Shown here in pieces: positions 23,588 through 30,108 of a stretch of DNA of 30,108 bases. Made by a program: the position numbers and the translations under genes. The stretch lies in NCBI GenBank assembly GCA_002483765.1, contig DLIO01000027.1:1-30108 (forward strand), given 5' to 3'. The stretch's first letter is position 1, and each line of letters begins with the position of its first letter. Origin of the DNA: Lentisphaeria bacterium UBA7640. GTDB taxonomy: Bacteria > Verrucomicrobiota > Lentisphaeria > Victivallales > Victivallaceae. The notes under the pieces were generated by a model that was not told the DNA's origin, made no database searches, and saw nothing but the letters and a program-made list of their open reading frames with translations.

Positions 23588-24877
23588 TTAGTTACAGCAG
23601 CATGGGTAAATTGCGCACTCGCCCAGTTCTTCCTCAATCCGGATCAACTGGTTGTATTTTGCAACACGATCAGAGCGGCTCATTGAGCCAGTTTTAATCT
23701 GACCAGCATTAACCGCTACAGCGATATCTGCAATAGTAGTATCCTCAGTTTCGCCTGAGCGATGCGAGATTACTACAGTATAACCTGCTTTATGTGCCAT
23801 TTCGATAGCATCCAAGGTCTCAGTCAAAGTACCAATTTGGTTTACTTTAATCAGAATTGAATTGGCAGCGCCCATCGCAATGCCTTTTTCGAGATACTTG
23901 ACATTGGTAACAAACAGATCATCGCCGACCAGCTGACACTTCGCGCCAATTTTGTCGGTCAATAATTTCCAGCCATCCCAATCGTTCTCATGCATACCGT
24001 CTTCAATTGAATCAATTGGATATTTTTCAATTAATTCCGCAAGATATTCGACTTGTTGAACGGCATTGCGCTTGGCTCCGCCTTTACCTTCAAATTTACT
24101 GTAATCGTAAATTTTCTTACTCGCATTGTAAAATTCAGAAGCAGCACAATCTAGAGCAATTGTGATATCTTTGCCCGGCTCAAGTCCTGCTTTTTTTATC
24201 GCAGAAATAATACAATCCAAAGCTTCAGTGGTACCAGATTTGAATGCTGGAGCGAAACCGCCTTCGTCACCAACCGAGGTACTTAACCCTTGTTCGTGTA
24301 GAATTGCTTTAAGATTATGGAAAACCTCTGCACCCATCCGGATAGCTTCGTGAACACAGCATGCGCCAATCGGACGAATCATGAATTCTTGGAAGGCAAT
24401 GGTAGCATCAGAATGAGATCCGCCATTGATGATATTCATCATTGGTACTGGTAGAGTTTTGGCGTTGACGCCACCGATATAACGATACAATGGAATATCA
24501 AGATAATTAGCCGCAGCTTTGGCTACTGCCAATGAGACGCCTAAAATTGCATTGGCTCCGAGTTTTTTCTTGGTCGGCGTGCCGTCAAGCTCAATCATCA
24601 TGGTATCGATACCAACCTGATCTAGCGCGTCCATTCCTTCAATTTCAGGAAAAATAACTTCATTAACGTTTTTAACTGCTTTTAAAACACCTTTGCCTAA
24701 ATAGCGTTTTTTATCACCATCGCGCAGTTCAACTGCTTCGTTTTCTCCAGTGGAAGCACCGGAAGGCACTGCTGCAGAGCCAAAAGCTCCACTTTCAAGG
24801 GTTACATCCACTTCAATCGTAGGGTTACCACGTGAGTCGATAACTTCTCTTGCATGAACATCGTAAATTGCTGACAT
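23588..24877 (-). CDS. eno: Enolase
   Basis: The 429-residue product is a complete enolase: 'DSRGNPTIEVDV' and 'VPSGASTGENEAVELRD' at the N-terminus, 'SVGDEGGFAP', the signature 'ILIKVNQIGTLTETLDAI', and 'SHRSGETEDTTIAD'. It converts 2-phosphoglycerate to phosphoenolpyruvate in glycolysis. The C-terminus is odd: after 'RIEEELGE' it reads 'CAIYPCCCN', four cysteines in the last nine residues. GAGGAA precedes the ATG; a good promoter is at 24940-24968. Confidence 0.97.
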   Translation of the reverse strand: MSAIYDVHAREVIDSRGNPTIEVDVTLESGAFGSAAVPSGASTGENEAVELRDGDKKRYLGKGVLKAVKNVNEVIFPEIEGMDALDQVGIDTMMIELDGTPTKKKLGANAILGVSLAVAKAAANYLDIPLYRYIGGVNAKTLPVPMMNIINGGSHSDATIAFQEFMIRPIGACCVHEAIRMGAEVFHNLKAILHEQGLSTSVGDEGGFAPAFKSGTTEALDCIISAIKKAGLEPGKDITIALDCAASEFYNASKKIYDYSKFEGKGGAKRNAVQQVEYLAELIEKYPIDSIEDGMHENDWDGWKLLTDKIGAKCQLVGDDLFVTNVKYLEKGIAMGAANSILIKVNQIGTLTETLDAIEMAHKAGYTVVISHRSGETEDTTIADIAVAVNAGQIKTGSMSRSDRVAKYNQLIRIEEELGECAIYPCCCN

Positions 24878-24939
24878 TTTCGTTCCTCAATTTTTAGGTT
24901 TTGATTTGAATTAACGACACCAAGTCATTATTGTTGTTG

Positions 24940-24968
24940 AATATATACCACGCATTAACCAAGTTCAA
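24940..24968 (-). promoter_or_regulatory. Candidate promoter for eno
   Basis: Minus-strand TTGAAC (24963-24968) and TATATT (24940-24945) have the ideal 17-base spacing and lie 63 bases before the enolase ATG, in the divergent gap shared with queG. Confidence 0.55.
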
Positions 24969-24986
24969 CAAAATAAATGATTTTTG

Positions 24987-25934
24987 ATGATTTTTTCAAC
25001 TAGTAAACCTGATTTCGCTTCGGCTTGGGCAGTTCTGCGCGTCGATACCACGCTTGATCGGCAGGTCGCCGAAATACTTCCCGAAACACCGCCAGTTTGG
25101 AGCCCTGAGTATCTCCGTAAGAGCTGGGATCAACGCCGCCAGCCCAGCGTAACTTTTCCATGGGCTAAAAGCCTGATCATTATGGCAATTCCTTTTCGGA
25201 ACCTGCCAGCAGTAGCATTGCCAGCAATTGCGGATGGTTCTGAATTCGCGGGAAAAGTCAGTGGTTACGCTTCGCGCGTTGATTACCACCGCGCAGCGCC
25301 ACAAATGCTTTCCTCTTTGCATTACGGTAATCGCTGTGAAATTGTCGTCGATACCAAACCGTTAGCTGAAAAAACATTAGCAACTATCGCTGGAATCGGC
25401 AGCATCGGGTTGAATAATTGCCTGTTGTTACCGGGTTCTGACAGCGGATGCTTTATCGCATCAATCTTAACTGACGCTGAATTACCGGAATTACGCCTGC
25501 CAAGAGTTGATTACTGCACCAAATGTCGACAATGCCTTGATAACTGTCCAAACCAGCACTGTAACCCAACTGAATGTATCAGCGCGTTGACTATGGAAAG
25601 ACGCGGGGAATTGACTACAGAGGAACGCCATTTAATCGGTGATTGGATTTTTGGCTGCTCAAAATGTACCGCTGCTTGTCCAGGAACACAATTACCAACC
25701 GATTTTAATCTTGATTTAGAATGGTTATTGATGACTTCATCTGGCGAAGTGGCTCGTTGCATCCGCGATACCCCGCTCAACTACGCGGGGATTCAGTTAT
25801 TGCGCAGGAATGCGCTTTACGTGCTGGCACGCCGCGGCACTCCACGCTGCCGTAATTTGATCGAACAATTTTCTAAGACCACCGGAAGTCAATTTCTGAA
25901 GCAACTTAGTGCTGATTTGTATTATTCGTCATAG
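24987..25934 (+). CDS. queG: Epoxyqueuosine reductase-like iron-sulfur protein
   Basis: The 315-residue product resembles QueG, which reduces epoxyqueuosine to queuosine in tRNA using cobalamin and two 4Fe-4S clusters. The cluster cysteines are present: Cys177, 180, 183 and 187, Cys197, then Cys224, 227 and 231. Asp122 is in 'VVDTKPL', where the family has DTGP. Two features are odd: 'GIGSIGLNN' replaces the conserved GWIGKNT, and the protein is shorter than QueG (about 380), with a short C-terminal helical part. A divergent QueG or another member of the family is possible. ATG at 24987 has no clear ribosome binding site. It overlaps the amidohydrolase stop by 6 bases. Confidence 0.8.
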   Translation: MIFSTSKPDFASAWAVLRVDTTLDRQVAEILPETPPVWSPEYLRKSWDQRRQPSVTFPWAKSLIIMAIPFRNLPAVALPAIADGSEFAGKVSGYASRVDYHRAAPQMLSSLHYGNRCEIVVDTKPLAEKTLATIAGIGSIGLNNCLLLPGSDSGCFIASILTDAELPELRLPRVDYCTKCRQCLDNCPNQHCNPTECISALTMERRGELTTEERHLIGDWIFGCSKCTAACPGTQLPTDFNLDLEWLLMTSSGEVARCIRDTPLNYAGIQLLRRNALYVLARRGTPRCRNLIEQFSKTTGSQFLKQLSADLYYSS

Positions 25935-26807
25935 TTCAAGTAAACGAATAGCGTTCTCTTTCGCAATCTTTTGGAATACAATTTCGGTAATCTGGCCACT
26001 TGCGCGCAGTTCCAACATGAATTTTGCTAAACCAGGAATATTGCCATCGGGAGGACTGCAAATATCGAGACCAAACATCAATTTGTCTTGAAATTCATCA
26101 AGAAATCTAACTGCATATTCGGGGTCACGCGTGAGCGCATTACACCCGCTACCGGCGGACAAATCGCCATAAAGGTTTGGATACCGCCTCAGCATTTTAG
26201 GCACTACGCCTTCGCGAACAATTTTTCCTTTCGGATAACCAGCGCGGTCGGAGACCATGTCTAATTCGCCAATTTCAGCCCAAAATGCCTGCGAATGTGC
26301 AAAAATCTTTAAATCTGGAAACATCCCTAAAGCTTCACAAAGCATTGGTAAACCCGGTTCATCATAAATACCGTAAGTATGATCCAAACGATGTCCGATA
26401 TGAATAGTCATCGGCAAGCCGCTGATTTCGACATGACGGAAAAAGTTAAGCACAAACGGATCGCGAATAGGCATATTACAGATAACTTCGCCAATACCTT
26501 TGGCGCCAATCTCTTTGTATTTCAGGATTACTTCACTTAACGGCGCATGTGGCGAGTTATTTATGGCACGCGGGTGAATGTTGATAAATGGAATAAAACG
26601 TTCGGGAAAACGTTCTGCAGACTCCAAAATATCTTCGTTAGATTGCGAAAGGTAAAACTCTGGCCCGATTAGCGGCATAATAACCGCTTTTTCGACGCCG
26701 ATACGATCATAATGTGCAATCAGTTGTTCAGGGGTTGGAAACGGTTTCCGACCGTCAAGTTGCAAAAAGGGCTGTTTATAAGCATGAGCATGGACATCAA
26801 TAAACAT
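25929..26807 (-). CDS. Amidohydrolase family metal-dependent hydrolase
   Basis: The 292-residue product is a TIM-barrel amidohydrolase of the Amidohydro_2 type. His6 and His8 in 'DVHAHAY' are the metal ligands, with a further His in 'MTIHIGHRLDH', another in 'KIFAHSQAF', and the catalytic Asp in 'MFGLDICSP'. The substrate is unknown; such proteins abound in Lentisphaerota and related groups. It precedes, on the same strand, no other gene before the convergent queG, and lies downstream of the Gfo/Idh/MocA gene but beyond a terminator. Confidence 0.87.
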   Translation of the reverse strand: MFIDVHAHAYKQPFLQLDGRKPFPTPEQLIAHYDRIGVEKAVIMPLIGPEFYLSQSNEDILESAERFPERFIPFINIHPRAINNSPHAPLSEVILKYKEIGAKGIGEVICNMPIRDPFVLNFFRHVEISGLPMTIHIGHRLDHTYGIYDEPGLPMLCEALGMFPDLKIFAHSQAFWAEIGELDMVSDRAGYPKGKIVREGVVPKMLRRYPNLYGDLSAGSGCNALTRDPEYAVRFLDEFQDKLMFGLDICSPPDGNIPGLAKFMLELRASGQITEIVFQKIAKENAIRLLEL

Positions 26808-26887
26808 AATATTTTCTCCTATAACAAAACTGTTATAATTAGATCCGATAATTTTTCAATTCAACGACTACCTGATTAAGATAAACG

Positions 26888-26936
26888 CAAAAAGAAAATC
26901 TGCAACATTAATAGATTACTAAAAACGTTGCAGATT
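26888..26936 (-). terminator. Terminator after the Gfo/Idh/MocA gene
   Basis: A perfect 10-bp stem, AATCTGCAAC (26897-26906) with GTTGCAGATT (26927-26936), has a 20-base loop. On the minus strand TTTTCTTTTT follows. Confidence 0.7.
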
Positions 26937-26960
26937 ATTTTATTCGAGATTAATCAGAAA

Positions 26961-28070
26961 TTATTTCTGGACAATCGGATTGGTGCGAATATCTGTAGAT
27001 GCTTTTTGAGGCAACGGATTTTGCTTGTGCGCTTCTTCCATGATGAAAATTTGGCGACGCACTTGGTCTAATTTAATCTCCGCTTCAGCGCCGTTGGCCA
27101 ATACGTCATAAAGGTTGGCGTATAACGAGCGCACCATGCCACTAAAACCAGTTTCATTGCTATTAGGATCGGCGTATTCCCAGCTTTCCTGATGCCACGG
27201 AATACTATCTTTACAATAGCCACGATTGTCGCTCCACGGTTTCCACTGAGTATGATTAGGTGCTTCTTCAGGAAGATAGTATTTCCATTTTAGACCACTG
27301 GGCCCACCGGTCAAACCGCCAAGAGTCCCACTGATATTATACATTTCACCCTGAGGATAGGCTTGCAACGAACTGATGCACACTTCAACAACAGGACGAT
27401 TTTTGCCACTCAATACAAGCAAGCAGAAGTTTTCGGCATCGCCTTCAAACGGGAAATGATTAGCATACATTTTGCTGAAAACTTCAGGATATTCTTCGCC
27501 AAACAACACTACGGCTTGGTCTACAGGATGTGGTCCGGTATTTCGCAAATTGCCAGCCAATTCCGATTGCATTGTTTGCCAGTCCCAACGGCGGGCAAAC
27601 CCACTCCAGTTGCTGCGAATATAAACAATATCGCCAAGGACGCCTGATGCAATAATTTCACGTATTTTAATGAAAAATGGATAGAAACGGGAATTCTGAA
27701 ATGGATAAAATGTTGCATTGTTTTTTTTAGCCAATTCAACCAATTCGTCAAAATCTTTTACTGTCGGTGCTGAAGGTTTTTCACTCAAAGTGTTAATTCC
27801 TTTGCTTAACGCCAACCGCGATGCTTCCACATGAAAACGACTCGGTGTAGCATTAACAAAAAGATCAATTTTAGCATCTTCCAGCATCGCGCGATAATCA
27901 TCATAAACTTTACAGTTGAATAACTCTTTGGCATCTTGACAACGTTCCGGAAAACTATCCGCCGCCGCCACAACTTCATATTTGTCCAAATCATTTTTCA
28001 GCCAGTTACAATGAATGCCCCAGCCACTACGTCCCAGTCCACCGACTCCGACTCTAATCTTTTTGCTCAT
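26961..28070 (-). CDS. Gfo/Idh/MocA family oxidoreductase
   Basis: The 369-residue product has an N-terminal Rossmann domain with 'GVGGLGRSGWG' (8-18), the family signature EKP at 97-99 ('LSEKPSAPT'), and a C-terminal alpha/beta domain with 'RNTGPHPVDQAVVLFG', the usual catalytic His region. Members oxidise or epimerise sugars and cyclitols with NAD(P). The substrate is not evident. GAGG lies before the ATG. Two AAACCGGTT palindromes upstream suggest control by a LacI-type regulator; none is encoded in the window. Confidence 0.92.
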   Translation of the reverse strand: MSKKIRVGVGGLGRSGWGIHCNWLKNDLDKYEVVAAADSFPERCQDAKELFNCKVYDDYRAMLEDAKIDLFVNATPSRFHVEASRLALSKGINTLSEKPSAPTVKDFDELVELAKKNNATFYPFQNSRFYPFFIKIREIIASGVLGDIVYIRSNWSGFARRWDWQTMQSELAGNLRNTGPHPVDQAVVLFGEEYPEVFSKMYANHFPFEGDAENFCLLVLSGKNRPVVEVCISSLQAYPQGEMYNISGTLGGLTGGPSGLKWKYYLPEEAPNHTQWKPWSDNRGYCKDSIPWHQESWEYADPNSNETGFSGMVRSLYANLYDVLANGAEAEIKLDQVRRQIFIMEEAHKQNPLPQKASTDIRTNPIVQK

Positions 28071-28091
28071 GATTTCCTCACTTGTTTTATT

Positions 28092-28130
28092 AAACCGGTT
28101 TTTATATTATTATTTATTTTAAACCGGTTG
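28092..28130 (-). promoter_or_regulatory. Paired AAACCGGTT palindromes, LacI-type operator candidate
   Basis: AAACCGGTTT (28092-28101) and AAACCGGTT (28121-28129) have centres 29 bp apart, starting 21 bases before the oxidoreductase ATG. The AT-rich spacer contains possible -10 sequences (TAATAT, TATAAA) for minus-strand transcription, so binding would block the promoter. The central CCGG and the AAAC/GTTT arms match the general shape of LacI-family sites. Confidence 0.55.
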
Positions 28131-28300
28131 ATTAATTATATTTTACAGCCAATCTGATTTAAATCAAGTAAAAAAAGCGAAAAAATCTGAATTTATTTTA
28201 TAGTGTGTGATAAAAAAGATCGAAATGGTTGAATTTGAATTCGACGGTGATATTTTTATGTTTTCATATCTTGTTCAAACCACATCTCGGAAATTCATTT

Positions 28301-29200
28301 ATGGATATTAAAAAAATAAAATATGCAGTTATTGGCTATCCAGTAGGCCACTCATTGTCACCGCAGATGCAAAATGCGGGCTTTGAAGCAATTGGCGCCG
28401 GCTCTCCCTATATAAAAGTAGAAGTCGCCGCTGGTTATTTAGAGGGATTCGTTGATTTTGCGCGACAACATTTAAACGGTTTCAACATCACTGTACCGCA
28501 CAAGCAAAATATTATTCCTTTTTTAGATGAGATTGAACCAAATGCGCAACGTGGAGGGAGCGTTAATACAGTAATCATCAAGAACGGCCAGCTCTATGGC
28601 TGTTCTACCGATGGCTATGGATTAGAGATGGCTCTGGATGAAGCATTTAAACTAAAAGTCAAAGACGCTTCAGTACTGTTTATTGGTTGCGGTGGTGCCG
28701 TCAAAGGGGTTTCTTTTTATTTTGCTTCGCAGAGTGCGGCAAAGCTTTTTTTTGTTAACCGTACGGTTCAAACTGCCGAGATTTTGGGCACTGAACTGCG
28801 TTCTAATTTTCCCGGTTTGGAAACCGCATGCTGCGCGATCAACGACGATTCTAGAATCGCCGAATTTGCAAAACAAGCCAACGTTGTTATTCAGGCAACC
28901 AGCCTAGGTTTAAATCCGCAAGATCCAATGCCGGTTAACCCAGAATTGATTAAACATTTACCGTATTACGATACCATTTACAAACCAACTGCGCTGTTGA
29001 CCAAGATGCGGGAATTGGGTGCATCGACTGCGGACGGACGGACGATGCTTCTGCACCAAGGAGCGCGTTCATTTGAGATTTGGACGGGGCAATCGGCACC
29101 ATTAAATGAGATGCGACGGGCTCTCGAAGAGGGCATTAATTCCAGGACTTCCACATCTAAGACGTGGCTTTTAAGCGATCTACTTAATACAATTATTTGA
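28301..29200 (+). CDS. aroE: Shikimate dehydrogenase
   Basis: From ATG at 28301 the product is 299 residues. It has 'GYPVGHSLSPQMQNAGF' for shikimate binding, catalytic Lys68 in 'NITVPHKQN' and Asp104 in 'CSTDGYG', the nucleotide loop 'GCGGAVKGV' (129-137) and 'QATSLGL'. It reduces dehydroshikimate in the aromatic amino acid pathway. The open frame starts at 28229, but only this start gives the family's N-terminus; the ribosome binding site is weak (GGAA). The protein is 20 or so residues longer than usual at its C-terminus. pilD begins 10 bases downstream. Confidence 0.94.
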   Translation: MDIKKIKYAVIGYPVGHSLSPQMQNAGFEAIGAGSPYIKVEVAAGYLEGFVDFARQHLNGFNITVPHKQNIIPFLDEIEPNAQRGGSVNTVIIKNGQLYGCSTDGYGLEMALDEAFKLKVKDASVLFIGCGGAVKGVSFYFASQSAAKLFFVNRTVQTAEILGTELRSNFPGLETACCAINDDSRIAEFAKQANVVIQATSLGLNPQDPMPVNPELIKHLPYYDTIYKPTALLTKMRELGASTADGRTMLLHQGARSFEIWTGQSAPLNEMRRALEEGINSRTSTSKTWLLSDLLNTII

Positions 29201-29210
29201 GGATCAAACA

Positions 29211-30044
29211 ATGTACGATTATCCATTTTTGCCAGAATTAATGCCGCTTTGGTATATTTTTATTTTCATTTTCGGATGTTGCATTGGCAGTTTTCTGAAT
29301 GTTTGTATCTGGCGCATTCCGCGCGGCGAATCTGTAGTGACCGCGCCATCTCATTGTCCGAAATGCAATCATGGCATACGCTGGTACGAAAATATTCCTC
29401 TGCTCAGTTATTTAGCGCTGCGCGGTAAATGCAGTTCCTGCAAGATGCCGATTACGATTCGTTATTTTCTGGTCGAACTGATTACCGGGATATTTTATCT
29501 ATTGATCTTTTATCGAATCACGTCATCCAATCAGCCATTGAGTTTGTTGCCGGTTTATTTTGGTGTGACTATGTTGATAATTTGTACTGCGGTAATCGAT
29601 TTTGAACACACGATAATACCGGATCGAACCACCTATCCTGCAATGATTTTAGGCGTCATTTGTGCGCTGGTTTTCCCGGAAACCTGGAGTACATCAAGCC
29701 ACTTTACTGCCGTAGGATTTTCGCTGGCAACGATGATTGGTTACGGATTAATTATGGGACTATTTTCTATTGTCGGCGAAAAAATATTCAAGCAAGAAGC
29801 TTTGGGTTGGGGCGATGTTAAATACATGGCGGCAATTGGCGCATGTTTAGGACCGCTCGCCGCTTTCTTTGTGCTTCTGATCGGTTCCATTCTCGGAACT
29901 ATAATTGGAACAATCTTACTACTTTCTAGCAAGAAACGCAACGCTGGACGTATGGCGATTCCATTCGGTCCATTTTTAGCGATTGCTACTGCGCTATGGA
30001 TGTTTATTGGAAAAGAGTTTTGGTGCTATCTTTTTCCATTATAA
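29211..30044 (+). CDS. pilD: Prepilin peptidase / N-methyltransferase
   Basis: The 277-residue product is a bifunctional type IV prepilin peptidase. The N-terminal cytoplasmic domain has the four zinc cysteines Cys49/52 and Cys74/77 ('CPKC', 'CSSC') of the methylating form. The two catalytic aspartates are Asp130 in 'AVIDFEHTIIPD' and Asp202 in 'GWGDVKYM'. It has about eight membrane segments and cleaves type IV pilin or type II secretion pseudopilin leaders. GAGGA precedes the ATG by about 7 bases. No pilin genes are in the window. Confidence 0.95.
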   Translation: MYDYPFLPELMPLWYIFIFIFGCCIGSFLNVCIWRIPRGESVVTAPSHCPKCNHGIRWYENIPLLSYLALRGKCSSCKMPITIRYFLVELITGIFYLLIFYRITSSNQPLSLLPVYFGVTMLIICTAVIDFEHTIIPDRTTYPAMILGVICALVFPETWSTSSHFTAVGFSLATMIGYGLIMGLFSIVGEKIFKQEALGWGDVKYMAAIGACLGPLAAFFVLLIGSILGTIIGTILLLSSKKRNAGRMAIPFGPFLAIATALWMFIGKEFWCYLFPL

Positions 30045-30087
30045 CCAGCCGTTAATCTGTTGGTTTAAATAATGTAACTTGACTTTG

Positions 30088-30102
30088 AATTCGCGCGCGC
30101 AT
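30088..30102. repeat. GC-rich palindrome, half copy at the window end
   Basis: AATTCGCGCGCGCAT matches one full arm of copies 1 and 4. The last six bases, AGATAG, do not continue into the expected second arm. The copy is either broken, or the sequence ends badly here because the palindrome stopped the assembly. Confidence 0.75.
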
Positions 30103-30108
30103 AGATAG

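Noticed and set aside
69..30044. CRISPR arrays, insertion sequences, prophage or defence genes.
   Set aside because: No spaced direct repeats, transposase, integrase or known defence domains were seen on either strand.

Overview
The window looks like chromosomal DNA of a Gram-negative bacterium of moderate to low GC. Outer-membrane genes (LpxK, a WaaF-type heptosyltransferase, a PpiD/SurA-like periplasmic folding factor, a lipoprotein) sit beside a Gfo/Idh/MocA oxidoreductase, a metal-dependent amidohydrolase, an SGNH esterase and a two-subunit class I fumarase. This mix fits the PVC group, perhaps Lentisphaerota or Kiritimatiellota; that placement is inference from gene content, not from a marker phylogeny. 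There is no phage, transposase, plasmid or CRISPR locus, and most genes are housekeeping.

Layout. 1-640: a short secreted RHS-type N-terminal fragment whose TGA stop lies at the window edge. 700-2250: tRNA-Lys, rpmB and tsaD, all minus, with a promoter before the tRNA and a terminator after rpmB. 2314-2766: a decayed four-helix-bundle (S23-type) gene with direct repeats. 2763-5226: glycosyltransferase and fumarase alpha and beta (minus). 5273-6040: unknown secreted protein with a good promoter. 6248-8908: polyprenyl diphosphate synthase and argH (plus). 8917-10728: MarC family protein and larC (minus). 10959-15713: waaF, pyrK, pyrD, SGNH hydrolase and fabI-like SDR (minus), a tightly packed run. 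16071-19419: PpiD-like protein, speD and speE (plus). 19416-22908: EamA transporter, cupin lipoprotein, lpxK and a small exported protein (minus). 23020-24877: Rrf2 regulator and enolase (minus). 24987-25934: queG-like (plus). 25929-28070: amidohydrolase and oxidoreductase (minus). 28301-30044: aroE and pilD (plus).

The strongest unusual signals are four. (1) A family of short, very GC-rich palindromes, AATT-flanked GCGCGCGCAT-N-ATGCGCGCGC, occurs four times between genes, with half a fifth copy exactly at the window end. (2) SpeD is a tandem fusion of a canonical domain and a divergent second domain that keeps the Ser/His/Cys spacing of the active site but replaces the cleavage-site Glu with Thr. 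(3) An SGNH hydrolase has an apparent TGG to TGA change near its end; reading through it would restore an ATGA overlap with fabI. (4) Two AAACCGGTT palindromes, 29 bp apart, lie upstream of the Gfo/Idh/MocA gene and look like a LacI-family operator pair. I found no multi-gene system that I would call new.
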